A DNA stretch of 64,000 nt. It comes from Capillidium heterosporum (Eukaryota > Entomophthoromycota > Entomophthoromycetes > Entomophthorales > Capillidiaceae). Position 1 is the stretch's first letter; every line of letters begins with the position of its first letter. The notes under the pieces were generated by a model that did no database searches, was not told the DNA's origin, and worked only from the letters and a program-made list of their open reading frames with translations. The DNA lies in contig WBMQ01000006.1 in assembly GCA_016630905.1 (NCBI GenBank), positions 1,426,001-1,490,000 on the forward strand, given 5' to 3'. Below are positions 25,746 to 37,005 of the stretch, in pieces. Position numbers and translations under genes: made by a program.

Positions 25746-26300
25746 ATGGTATTGACTTCCCTATCGCACACCGATCCCTTCTTCCTAAACAACGCACCAC
25801 CCGAGATGGTTGCACCCAGTTTGGTAGCTGAGCGATCACGCAGCAATTCGATCTCCTACTGCCAGCTCCCATCCATTACTCAACTGTTCGGAGTCCAAAC
25901 TACCTACTCTACTTACCCTACCTACCCCTCAGCCAACTACAACTACTCCCGCAAGTCCAGCAGTACCTGCTGCAGTGACTTGGACTACCAGAACGACCTC
26001 CTCCAGCACTTGCCCAAGACAGTCAAAGGCAAGCGTAAGCGAGCTAACCCTACCCAAATTTTTATCCTCAATCAAGTCTTCATGACTACAGCCTTCCCCT
26101 CGACCGAGCTACGTAACCAATTGGGTAGTCAGCTCAAGATGTCGCCCCGAGCTATCCAAATCTGGTTCCAAAACAAACGCCAACTCCTCAAAGGCAGACT
26201 CCCTCAAGGTAGTCGCGATGTTGCCAAGCAGGCTGCCTTAGCGAACTTACCTTTAGAAACTCATCTACTCCCCTTCCCTAAAACCTATATGAGCATATGA
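25746..26300 (+). CDS. Homeodomain transcription factor, 184 aa
   Basis: Single exon, ATG start with a TATA box 58 bases upstream and AATAAA at 26376-26381. The homeodomain spans about residues 94-153: basic KGKRKRANPTQ arm, helices 1-2 (FMTTAFPSTELRNQLGSQL) and recognition helix AIQIWFQNKRQLL with the invariant W, F, N and R. It is a typical 60-residue homeodomain, not the TALE type. A short motif, QLPSITQLF (residues 40-48), lies well before it; a similar LPPL/LPSL element occurs in the homeobox gene at 47892 and the C2H2 gene at 27481. The rest is low complexity (Tyr/Ser/Thr-rich). Targets are unknown; fungal relatives of this size act in cell-cycle or developmental repression. Confidence 0.9.
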   Translation: MVLTSLSHTDPFFLNNAPPEMVAPSLVAERSRSNSISYCQLPSITQLFGVQTTYSTYPTYPSANYNYSRKSSSTCCSDLDYQNDLLQHLPKTVKGKRKRANPTQIFILNQVFMTTAFPSTELRNQLGSQLKMSPRAIQIWFQNKRQLLKGRLPQGSRDVAKQAALANLPLETHLLPFPKTYMSI

Positions 26301-26381
26301 CTAGCTTAGCTTACGCCACCCAAAAATCCTTTATGTACATTCACAGCCATATCATTTATTATACTCTTCCTTATTAATAAA

Positions 26382-27480
26382 CGCAAACATCAGTTCCGCC
26401 TAACCAGCTACATAGATAGCCCGAGTCGAACTTGGGCTGATGGCTGGTAATCTTGCCAAAGATACCATCTAAATTCAAAGTATTCTCATCAATAAAGCCT
26501 TATTTTTTACCAAATATATATGGTAGCTTAAAATTAAAATACTTGGAGTTATTTTAATATATATATAAATCCCAGGCGGATGTATTACCAGTGTCACCTA
26601 AGTGAGCTAAAGGTTCAGTTTCATGATAGCTTACCTATCATTTTCCAACAACTTGGGAACCAACACCAACTGAAAAAGCAGCGGCAGTGAAGCAACAGCT
26701 AAATAGGTGGACAAAGTTCTACTTTATGTTATACTAAGAGTGATGGCTCAATGTTTCAAATAGAGTGAAGTTAAACCAGAATGGACGAATTAGACTTATT
26801 CATTTCTATGATATGAAGGATATTGCAGATCAAAAGTAAGGAGAGCTTAGTCATCGCTGTCCCTTGTACCGTGGAATTTGCCTTGGATTGCTACTGTACA
26901 TCTGGAAACGACATCTAGTTGGGAGTACTGGCCTCCTTTCGCATTTATGCCTAGCTAAAAGTAGTACATATGCTTGTCAATCAATTGCATGTACGAACAT
27001 GTATATTGGTTTAGGATAAAATAAAAATTGAAGGGAAATATACACTCCTAGGAACTCTGTTTCTTCAAATAATCAAATTTCTAAAAGAATTGGAAAACTT
27101 GGTTCCAATTTTTTGCGCTATCAATGAAAGACGCGCTACTTTCCGCTAAAAAGGTACTTTGATCGGTAAATAGTAGGTCCGTATCAAAACAATAGATATA
27201 TGAAATTTAATTCTTGAAAATTTAGGATATAATAACATGGTGATATACTATTGAAGTTGTGTTGATTGAGTTTTATTTAAAATATATGGGTTCGAATAGA
27301 CGGTGTATGAATATATAGTAACGGACAACGAACTTAAACTCTTTTACAACTCAATAATTATACTTATATAGAACGTTTAAAGGACTTTTGAAAACCAGCC
27401 AATTTGAAATATTGTTGTCAATATGCAATTCAAATATAACTGGCAAGCTAAATAGAAGATACAAGACCAATTGGAGGGTA
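26382..27480. other. Intergenic
   Basis: Space between two convergent regulators. No frame of interest; AT-rich with a few short TA repeats near 26510-26570. Confidence 0.5.
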
Positions 27481-27900
27481 TCACAGTAAGTTTGCCTTCA
27501 AAGCCATCCGCAGTTCGGAAAATTCATGAGGTAATCGCCTAGGACCGTGATTCTTGGCTGTCACATGGGTGTTGAGGTGGTTCAAAGCACCGTAGGACTT
27601 GTTACAGCCTTTGAACGTACAGGCATAATACCTACTTATCTGGCAGGATCTGCGTCTCGGCCTTTGTGTTGGAGTTGGGTTGAAATCGGTAGTTCTAGCA
27701 CTTGACACTTGACTAACTGATTCCTCATCGTTCGAAAAGAAAAAAAACTCTTTTGGACTATCCCTTTCGACAAATAGATCTGGGAACACTTCTCTCAACG
27801 AGGGAAGATGTCCTTCGAATTGATAGTTTGGGTTGGCAATAGGATTGTCGGTAAGCTGCTTGTCTTTTACAAAGTTGAACTGGCTGGAACACTGGTTCAT
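27481..27900 (-). CDS. Single C2H2 zinc-finger transcription factor, 139 aa
   Basis: A single-exon gene from ATG 27898-27900, with a TATA box about 50 bases upstream. Near the C-terminus is one zinc finger, CTFKGCNKSYGALNHLNTHV followed by TAKNHG: C-x4-C-x12-H-x5-H. This spacing and the YGALNHLNTHV core are typical of a fungal C2H2 class with one or two fingers. An upstream basic patch (QRPRRRSCQ) may aid DNA binding or nuclear import. Residues 31-39 hold HLPSLREVF, resembling the short LPSI motif of the neighbouring homeodomain protein, so both may bind a common co-regulator (inference). One finger alone rarely gives specificity, so a dimer or partner is likely. Confidence 0.85.
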   Translation of the reverse strand: MNQCSSQFNFVKDKQLTDNPIANPNYQFEGHLPSLREVFPDLFVERDSPKEFFFFSNDEESVSQVSSARTTDFNPTPTQRPRRRSCQISRYYACTFKGCNKSYGALNHLNTHVTAKNHGPRRLPHEFSELRMALKANLL

Positions 27901-27948
27901 TTTTTACGATGAGATGAAAGTGAAATGAGTAAGAGCCCTAATGTATGG

Positions 27949-27956
27949 GTTTTATA
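27949..27956 (-). promoter_or_regulatory. TATA box of the C2H2 gene
   Basis: TATAAAAC on the minus strand, about 50 bases upstream of ATG 27900. Confidence 0.5.
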
Positions 27957-28699
27957 CCTACCATCAGGAATAAGAATGGTTCTACTAGATGTTTTCGGAG
28001 TATTAGTCTATAGACTTGAAATCTTGAAACCAAATAGCTTATTCCACCATATAGGATAGTTTTAGTGGATAGATATGTGTTTTCAATGCTAAAATTGTTG
28101 AAAGCATACTATTCAAGTTGGAGTATAACAAATACTCGGATGGACACCTTTTCTTACCGATTCATTTGAAGGTTTATTTTAGACTGATGAGATCCTATCA
28201 AAGATTTAGCTCAAGTTGGCTGCAACTCTATAAATTTTGGAGGAGACCCAATTTATAAGTAAGCTGGTTTGGTTACACGATCCAATGCATCATTAACTTT
28301 AAAGAACATTTTGAGTATGGGAGATATAGTCCGATATCGATATTGTGCTGGCTAAGAAAGCTGCTTCCTCTATACATACAAGTGAAGGCCGACATTTGTT
28401 TTCATCAAAAGTATACTATTCAAAGTTTTGAATTAGAAAGCTCCAACAAGGATTGAAGGAACTACTTTCGGGTTCTTATTGTTGCCAAGTCTTATCTTAG
28501 TCTCGAGAATCTAAAGTAATTGGAACTAGAAAGAATGCCATTCTTTTTTGCTAATATTTTGCCGAAATTGGGTTTGGGTTAAATGATTCCTTAGGAATAC
28601 AAGTTGTATAGCAGTCTGCTTGAACAAGTCTAAATTTAACAATGCTTGCAAACTATAAAAACTCAAAAGCGTACTGTTGTTGAACGATATACGGATTTC

Positions 28700-29665
28700 A
28701 CAACCTTTAGCAAGGACTCAAGTTGTCGAAGGAACATATAATACTACTAGGGGATAGTTCGCATAGTATATATCATACTTTGCGTTGCTTGTTAAATATA
28801 AAATCTATAAAAAGGCTGTTATCAAAGCCAACTTTACAAATAGAGCTCGAAGAATCTCATGTCACTGATATTAAGTTAACCTATCTATTTAAACTATTAA
28901 ATATGTACTCTAACAATAATAAAGTTGATCAGTTAATGCAGCTATTTTCTCTCAAAACTACAATAACAAACTATAAAGCCATAAGGTTTCTTTGAGTTCA
29001 TTTATAACAACTTTGAAAGATAGCATACAGCTTATGGATTCAGCAAATCCTATAATGCCTACTATAAAAGCACCTATATCATAAGCAGGAATTCTGTGAA
29101 GCAGTTATACGGCAGTGAACTACAATTGAAAATATGGTGAGCTTAGATCTCAAAAACTTTTAGTTCATCTGGTGGTATGTATGAAGAAATCGATGTTAAA
29201 GTAAAGTTATTTAATAATGTCAAGGAGAAAATATCGAGATTGGGTCTACTGAAATAATACAGGAATTGAAAAAAATTGACGAGCTAACTATGGTATGCTT
29301 AGAGAGGTAGCCAAGAGTATCGGAATCGTGTAAGCTAAAACAACTAATGGACCAAGGAATTTATGGTAAGCTAATTGCCATGTATTTGGAGACATAATAT
29401 AGAGCAGAAGTTAACTTGGTTGTAAACTGTATTGAGTCGAAAGTGATAAGTTGAATCGAGAAATATTATTTTTTGCTGAAGAACAGTTAACTCATTGCTT
29501 GTAAGCTTACTAAATTTATGAGGTTAGTTGTTGGTAACTTACCGTTTCCAGCTATGAATCTGAAATTTGTTTACATATTACCATCTCTTTATTCCAATCT
29601 AAATATATGCACTAAACAAAGCATTCATATTGTAAGCTGTTTGTCACTATTAGATTAAATTTACC
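28700..29665 (+). pseudogene. Decayed protein-coding stretch, family unknown
   Basis: Nearly 1 kb of plus-strand sequence with protein-like composition in shifting frames, interrupted by several in-frame stops and lacking a usable ATG at its head. The first 270 bases encode a leucine/isoleucine-rich peptide (LLNIKSIKRLLSKPTLQIEL, then HVTDIKLTYLFKLLNMYSNN). After a frame change come GSTEIIQELKKIDELTMVCL and LKQLMDQGIYGKLIAMYLET, then more after further stops. The amphipathic Leu/Ile pattern would fit an F-box/leucine-rich-repeat protein, but that is a guess. No transposon-specific motif was seen. Single-base errors alone would not explain this many breaks. Confidence 0.45.
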
Positions 29666-30145
29666 TTGAATTTACTTTGCCATTTATAATATAGTCGATG
29701 TGCTTTAACTTGTTGATTTTTCGCAGCGAATTTGCTTTCTATTAATACCGCCTACTAAAATAAACTTTTGCTGAGATAGAACTGATAAAATATAGTTCGC
29801 TACGTATAAAGACATCAACTGTAAATTCTTGATAAGCAATGTTTTGCATCTCAACCTATAGCCCCTATCAACTTCAAAATTTATTGGCTATAGGTACGCA
29901 TCTGAAATTTTACTCTCAATTGAAATGCAACTAAAGCTCAGGTACTGGTCTGTAAATTCCAAGTTAGAAAGTTTTGATCACAACTCATCAACTCAAATTT
30001 CAAAAAGCATGAGCCATCCGACAAAACCAACTAGCACAAGTGATCCAACTAACCAAAGGTCATTGAAGACCGATTCTTCCAAACAATCCGCCAATCGAAT
30101 TAACTACCAACTCTAATTCCAACTCTAACCTTAATACCAACGTTA
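29666..30145. other. Upstream region of the YEATS2-like gene
   Basis: It includes an ATG-started frame (29925-30116) rich in Ser, Thr and Asn. This could be an N-terminal extension of the next gene if an intron or a single-base correction joined them, but I could not find a junction that works. Confidence 0.4.
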
Positions 30146-33100
30146 ATGTCAATCCAAATGCTAATCCTAATCCAAACTCAAAGCACTAATTTATTTCAAT
30201 ATCTACCCTCAAACACCATTCAACAGCTGCAAAGTAAAGAATCGGAAGTTTACAAGGTTTTGGAGCACCAGTTAGATTTAGAATTGTATTTAAGGAACCA
30301 AGATCTGTTGGAGATTGAAAGGAGATTAGAAGCAGGTAGACACAGCTTGAAGCGACTGGAAAAGTTCTTTCAAAGTAAGTTATTTTATTGGATACTGTCG
30401 TTTAAATGTATCTTTAGCGGCAGCTGAAGAGTCGGTAGATATCGACAACAACTTGGTAAAACGGAGTAGAAACAGTCGTCGCTTACAGAGGGAGAAGGAA
30501 AATTTGGATACCAGCACCAACTCCAAGCCCGAGAAATATATCAGTGCCGACCAAAGTTTATATTGCAAGAGAGAAGATGGTGTATACGTTAGGTAAGTTT
30601 AAATAGTTTTGATAGCTCTTAGAAATGTATTCGTTTTGATATTTTATTAGGATGGTATGCTCTCATTGTGGTAGACAAACTTTCAAAAACGGGCAAGGGT
30701 TCGTAAACCACTGCCGTATACTACATAAGATAGATTTCCCAACTCATCAGGATGCCATCTACAGCTGTGGTATTGAAGTGGATGAAAGTGAAGTTCCTTC
30801 CGATGACCCATGTAGGCGGCTTATAGTTAAACCAATTATCAACACGCTCAACCAGGATGGCTCCAATGGCTCAAAGTATCCATTTCTTTTATATATTCTG
30901 TAGTAATTTTTAATATTGCTAGTATCTATAAAGAGTTTCAACATATTAAATCCAAACTTGGTGACGACGTGGTAAAATTTTAAAAGTTATTTTAAATTTT
31001 AATGCGAGAAATTTAGAAACCAAACATTAAAGTCTACGATGAAGAGGTGGATTTAAGTTCAGGTGATGGTGATTTTGAAGTGGATTCGAAGGATTTGGAA
31101 GTCGAAGCATCTAACTTGCTGGACTCACCGGTATTTGACGATCCCACTTACTTCCCTACTAAGGACCCAAGTTCTGACCCTTCCTATGTAAATGACGAGG
31201 ATATTAACGATGATATCGATGAGCCTGAATCACCAGTAACCAAAAAGATTGACATGCCCAAAGTGCAACGTCCTAAAGTTGATTCACTCGAACCGTCAAA
31301 CCATGAGGCCCGTCCTACCATAGCATCCAAATATCCAACTAAGCCATCAAGTAAAGGTTTTCCTATAGTTGCATTTAGTAAATTTGGTTTAAGCTACAAC
31401 TCGTACCACCACCACTTCATCTTGTCAACCCATTCAGTAAGTTTTCTTTTCAATATAGTCGAACTTAATTCATTCGTTTCACAACAGATTTGAAACAGTC
31501 CAATGATCTGAGTTTGTCGGCCAAGTTGGGGCTGGAGCACCAGTCTAGATTCTATATAAAGAAGCGCATCATTGTTGGAAATCAGTCAAAGTACATACCG
31601 GTTGGTAAGCCTTTTATTTGTAAAAATTTAGAAAACTTAAAGGAGCCATTTTGTTTAGAGGAGCGTTCCAACGAAGGTCACCTCTTCAATTGGAAAGTCT
31701 ATTTGATTGGTCCTACCTTTGTAGGTTACCATGTCTATACTTTAAAAGTTCTAACTCCCATGTAAATAGGATCCTAACCTAGATACGTTTATAAAGTCAG
31801 TCAAGTTCTTCCTACATCCAACCTATGCCCCCAACCATATAGTGGAAATCCATCAACCACCCTTTATACTAAGTAGCAAGGGATGGGGCCAGTTCCCCAT
31901 CCGCATCCAACTTCAGTTTTGGGATTCTAAGAACAAGCCAGTCGATTTAGTCCATCATCTGAAAGTACATTTTTATTTTACATCTTCATTAATAATGGGG
32001 TTTAGTTGGATTCGACTTTAAGCGAAAATTGGGTGGTAGATGTGGAAAACTACCTAGATATCGAGCTGGACAAATCTACTCGATTCCTAGATGCCAAAGA
32101 TATAGCAAACCCCATTGTAGATAGCGATAGCACAAACCTTTATACGCCAGCTGGTAATTTGCAAGTTTATTCCTTTTATTTACATCTTCTAGATTTCAAT
32201 ATCAACCGAGCGATTCAAATTACCCTATCCCATCAGCTATCCAAGTTTCCGATAATTGCCCAAAGTAAGTTTACCTTACAAGTTCATTTAATTTATGCAT
32301 TTAAAGTCGATAAAGGCCTACTTTACATGACAGTATCTAGCCCATCCGAATTCCAAAGTTTATGCAAGGGACGGCAACTAGCAATTGAGTTTTCAAGAGC
32401 ACGGCACCTACTCAAAGATCTTCAACTTCAGGTCCAGACCCGTGAATCCAGCTTGGATTCGACCACTCAAGTCCTAACTAAACAGCTGAGGATATCTACC
32501 CTGGTACAGTGGTGTAGGCTATTCGATCCTGATCTGATACCATTGAACCTGCCTATCCACCTCACCAAACTAGAGGATCGGCTGGCCAACTTAGCGTTAT
32601 GTAGGTGCTGTGGTCGATTTCTGCCCACCAATTTGGAGACCGAGAAGTGTCTTGCTTGCAACCGATTGGAGCTTAAGTTCAACTCGATGACGCACTACAA
32701 AGATTGTTTTGAAATCTCCAAAGGTACCTTAGCTTCTATGGTCCTTTACTTACAATTTTAGATCAACTACTACTCAACGATCCCAATATGTTGAGCAACG
32801 AGAACAAGGCCAGCCTTGAGATGGAGGATGAGGATGAAGATGAAGACTCTATTATTGTTATCGACGATATTGTGGATCAACCCACTTCTACCCTCTCGAT
32901 AGATGGTCAACTTATTCTCGACCAATTGGAGTCCTGTCTCAACTATCCTTCCATCAAGTACCCTCCCTTTGTCGACGACATCGAAGTAATGGAGCTACGT
33001 AGATGGCTCAGACCCTTACAGCTGACCAAGTTTTCGGGATCCTTACCCAATCTTGCCAAGCCCTCTCTATTGCTGATGACTATAGTAATATTTTTACCTC

Positions 33101-33393
33101 ATCGGTACTTATAGCTTTCTACTTAGGCCCTGCGATGTTTTCTGACTGACCTACTGAACCGGACTTTGAAGACCTTTTACAGTCACAACGCCAACTCAAA
33201 GGAGGATTGGAAGCTTATCGATCCAATTAAAGCCATTCAAATCCCGATGCTGGAGTATGAAGAGAGTCCGGATAATAGAGAGGTGGATCGGGTTATTACT
33301 CCATTGCACCTCTACAAGACTTTATGTGGGGATGGGACTGCAAGTTCGAATGACAATATGGACTTTTTAACTAATAGGTACCTGGGTAATTGA
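30146..33393 (+). CDS. YEATS2: YEATS2-like chromatin reader protein
   Basis: About twelve exons: 30146-30374, 30418-30592, 30651-30875, 30923-30971, 31017-31350, (31394-31436), 31488-31604, 31659-31720, 31770-31964, 32006-32264, 32307-32723, 32762-33084, 33127-33393; about 883 aa without the bracketed exon. Order: an N-terminal coiled coil (LEHQLDLELYLRNQDLLEIE); a Cys/His element MVCSHCGRQTF...GFVNHCRILH preceded by LYCKREDGVYVR; an acidic linker; the YEATS domain (KKRIIVGNQSKYIPV, FNWKVYLIG, VKFFLHPTYAPNHIVEI, SSKGWGQFPIRIQLQFWDS), ending in KLDSTLSENWVVDVENYLDI; a CRCCGRFLP...CLACNR zinc motif; and a C-terminal helical domain (ALRCFLTDLLNRTLKTFYSH). YEATS domains bind acylated lysine on histone H3. 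This arrangement matches metazoan YEATS2 (ATAC complex), not the short yeast Yaf9, Taf14 or Sas5. The start codon is the least certain point. Confidence 0.85.
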
Positions 33394-34373
33394 ATTCTTT
33401 GAATGTGAAGCTTATATGCCTGCCGATCTGAGGATGAGCTTTCTAATTGTACTTGAACCTACGATTCGATAGATTTAGATTTTAATTAATATGTTGTTGT
33501 GGTTTGGATGATGTTTACTCTATGAGGATTTGGGAGCTTTTGTAATAGATGATTGCGTTGAGATCGAATCGATGTCGACAACACTGAAGCATAACCTTAG
33601 CTCGGTGAGGTAGCTTATCGACAGTTCTTTGCTCTTAATTATAAGCGATATCATATAAAAGTAAACCATTTGTAGATTTGTATTGTAAAAAACTTAATAA
33701 ATTAACAATATTTTTAAACATTGTGGCTTTATTACGATATAGCTTTGAGTCCATTTATAATCTTTTAAAGAAGTTATAATATCTTATGTCTTAATCCACT
33801 GCTGATATTATAACATTAAGTTGGTTTAATTTGATATAAAGCTCTGCTAGATGTCTTGAACGTTTGAGTTTTTCGAAAATTCATTTCTTTGGCTTCCATA
33901 TTTGAGCACTATAAACTAAGCTACCATGAACCCTGGCTCTTCTATACCGGATGCTCATTTTATTAGCCCTCTCTGGTACCCCTCTAGTTAAAAATAGAAT
34001 CAGGCTCCTACTAGCATTGCTCATCCTTCACCATAAAATTAGAAACTACAAAAGCTTTGAAGGTTAAGTACAGTTAAACTCCAGCTTTAGAGGTTTAATT
34101 TGTCTAATGAGTCGAAAATTCATGTTTCTAGGCGCCAAGCTTGAACCTCTACTCAAATCCATAAAGTCGGTTGAAGGGATCGATAGAGAAATTGGTGGGG
34201 AATGATTAACTCCTTCCCTAAAGAGCTATAGGGAGAAAGGTACTGGTTCGAAAACATATTAACCTCTATTAGGAGAACATAAAGTTCTATTGTTAGATGT
34301 CCCAATTTAGTCTCCAATTTTCATGCAATATGGGGATCCTCTAAGCAGTATACTTGCGATAAGAATTTGGTCC
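33394..34373. other. Intergenic
   Basis: AT-rich spacer after the YEATS2-like gene; only very short frames, no recognisable element. Confidence 0.5.
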
Positions 34374-34381
34374 TATATAAG
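34374..34381 (+). promoter_or_regulatory. TATA box of the GH17 gene
   Basis: TATATAAG, about 126 bases before ATG 34507. Confidence 0.45.
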
Positions 34382-34506
34382 TATCGAGAGGAAGAGTGAC
34401 AGCGACATCTTATTAATAAGTTTAATTTGAATATAGCAGCATAGCCAATTTAAATACGACCAAGGCAACGATATCAAAACCAACCTAATTAATTGAACGA
34501 CAAGAC

Positions 34507-35392
34507 ATGCTATATCAGCTTTTTTTATTACTGACGTGTATAAACTTAATAGCAAGTAAGCAGCTGGTAGGAGTGACCTACTCGCCTTACAACTTGAACG
34601 GATGTCTACCACAAAGCCAGGTAGAATCAGAAATCCTGGCGATTTCCCAGTACGTAAGCAAGATAAGGTTGTTCGGGGCTGACTGCAATCAAGTCTCTAC
34701 TATACTTTCCATAATCAACCAAAACAACTTAGATGTAAAGCTAAGTTTAGGTATCTGGACCCGATCTGGTACCCCGAGGTTCCAATCTGACACCCAAGCC
34801 ATCATTCAAGTTCTCAACGACAAAGCAAATAGGGACAAGGTGGATAATGTCATTGTTGGTAACGAAGACATCTTCAACGGGGTGAGTGAGAGCCAAGTTA
34901 TCCAGAACATCAACTACGTACGCAACCAAATCAAAAGTAAATGCAACGTGCAGGTCGCGATTGCAACTTCCGAAGTCCATAGTTTGTGGTCTTCCAACTT
35001 AGCTCAGAACTGCGATCTCATAGTCCCGTCCATCTATCCCCTTCTACGGCAATCCCATTGGGAATGGGAGTATGGATACGGCCGCCAGCTACACGTTGAG
35101 CGTAGTCAACACCTTGAAATCTCAGTACCCTACCAAGCAAGTCATCATCGGGGAAACGGGATACCCCAGCTCTGGGTCGGCCTACCCTTCTAATCAGTTC
35201 AACGTCGCCAACCAAAAGAACCAGTGCGACTATTTAGCTAAAGTGAAGTGTTTAGCTGATAGAGAGAGTCTCACCTACTACGTTATGGAGGCCAAGGATG
35301 CCGCTTGGAAGAAGGGGTACCAGACCGAAAACCACTTTGGTATATTTGATAGTAACAACAAATTGGGATGTAGCTTTGGCTCGTGTTATTGA
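34507..35392 (+). CDS. Secreted GH17 beta-1,3-glucan-active enzyme with frame break
   Basis: A single exon encoding about 294 aa if one base is skipped at 35038-35041. The signal peptide is MLYQLFLLLTCINLIAS, then VGVTYSPYNLNG, a standard GH17 start. The catalytic acid Glu lies in NVIVGNEDIFNG (about residue 120) and the nucleophile Glu in VIIGETGYPSSG (about 216). GH17 enzymes of fungal walls (Bgl2, Scw4, Scw10 relatives) hydrolyse or transglycosylate beta-1,3-glucan, so a role in wall remodelling is likely. The first frame covers the N-terminal two-thirds, then shifts. The family block after PSIYP should read FYG..., which appears one base further on, inside a CCCC run. Translated without a shift, the enzyme would lose its nucleophile. 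There is no GPI signal; the C-terminus has a small Cys pair (CSFGSCY). Confidence 0.88.
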
Positions 35393-36567
35393 TTCAGTTA
35401 GCTTTAATTAATAAAGTTTTTGGAATTTTAACTTTTATTTTGTAGATTTATAAATATTAGATTTAATGATAGTTTTTACATGTTTATGTATCTAGGTAGT
35501 TTAGTAAAGTAGGACATAGTAAAGAACTATACATTATAAAGAACCTTTCATGTAATACAACTATATTGTAAAAAGCTTGGAATTGATGCTTCATACTTTT
35601 ATTCATCTTGTATTGTAGCCAAAGTTTACTACTAAACCAATGAAATAGAGACATCCATACTGATATATATCAAATAGAAATAAAAGTCTCTTTGTGCAAA
35701 GCTAAAATGTACTTTCACTATAAAAGTCAGATTTATATAGTTATGAAAGAGATATCCTTCAGAATAAGAGTTTTCACTTCTTTTTAAAATATCGAACCAT
35801 CTTCATAAGTATGTAATCAAAAGATGACCATATTACCACCTGCGATGATAATACGACGATGTGAAAACTCCTGTGTCCCCAATGCAATATGTTTCGGATC
35901 CAAAAGCTCAGTGTCCATAACCTATATTTAAAATACCTATATAATCAATTTTAAAGCTAGCCTTCACCTAATGGGGAGTTAGAGGAATAATACCTAAACT
36001 TTAATATATTGAACAAGAACCTAATAAATATATATATTTCAATAATTGGTCTATTTGTAAAACCCAGCTTATACTTTATAAGGTAAATATACATGGAATT
36101 TATTCAGTTTAATCGACATAATAAATCTAGACAAAATTAATTTAGAAGGATAAGTTGTGAGGAGCTGGATAAAGGGTAAGACTCCTATATTCTGTACAGC
36201 TCTCATGCCATTTTCACCCGATAGTTGACTTCCAGCCATCTATCTTTAGTGTATCCGAGTTTAAGTTAGAGCTATTGATATGTTGTAGAGTTTCTATTGT
36301 AACAATAAATTGATTGAAAAAGTTCCGCCTTTGGTTTATATGTATACGAAATTAAACTTGTACTAATAAGTAGAATGAAGTTCAATACATCTTACAAAGC
36401 TGATATATGTATTAAACATTTGCACTAGTTTAACTCTTGAAGTATAGGTATATTAAAATGATACAAAAGGTAAGCTTCTTTGATCCTATTGTTATAGATG
36501 TTTGAGTAGAAATCCCTGGGCGATAAAATACCTACCGATACCCGGCAACATTAACATTTTGAAAAAG
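35393..36567. other. Intergenic
   Basis: AT-rich spacer. AATAAA just past the GH17 stop is a likely polyadenylation signal. No coherent frame. Confidence 0.5.
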
Positions 36568-36600
36568 TAGGAGCACCAGGACTTGGAACCCAGGTATTCT
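36562..36600 (-). other. tRNA 3'-half-like element with Pol III terminator
   Basis: Read on the minus strand, the sequence resembles the T-arm and 3' acceptor strand of a tRNA (CTGGGTTCCAAGTCCTGG, then TGCTCCT) followed at once by TTTTT, the Pol III terminator. The core is close to a B box (GGTTCAANNCC) but carries one extra C in the T-loop. I could not find a matching 5' half, D-arm or anticodon arm at the right distance, so it is more likely a tRNA-derived relic than a working gene. Confidence 0.3.
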
Positions 36601-36936
36601 ATTTCCTATCAACTTATTCTCCCCTCAACAATGTATTTGCCTAATAAGTACATATATTATCTATACAATCTATCAAAATTTTCGAAAATATACTCCTTAA
36701 TTTGGGAAGACGATGTGCTTTTAACTTTTCTACATCTCATTCCAATAAACTAGAGATGAACAGTCACAAAAAGTTACAGTCCGAATATTTTGTAGATGTG
36801 GTACAGTTGGTTGTACCGCTGTTATCCACCTAGTCAAGACTTAAGTCAGGTGTTCCTTATCGAAAAAGGCAATACATTTCCAAACAACTTATGTATATCT
36901 ATTAGCAAAGCTTACGGCCTACTCAAAAACCTGGAG

Positions 36937-36944
36937 TATAAATA
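36937..36944 (+). promoter_or_regulatory. TATA box of the small secreted protein gene
   Basis: TATAAATA, 69 bases before ATG 37006; a second TATAAAAA lies at 36968-36975, 38 bases from the ATG. Confidence 0.5.
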
Positions 36945-37005
36945 TCAGACTGAAGGCATGAAACATTTATAAAAACAAGCTCCAACAACAGCAACAATTA
37001 ATACA

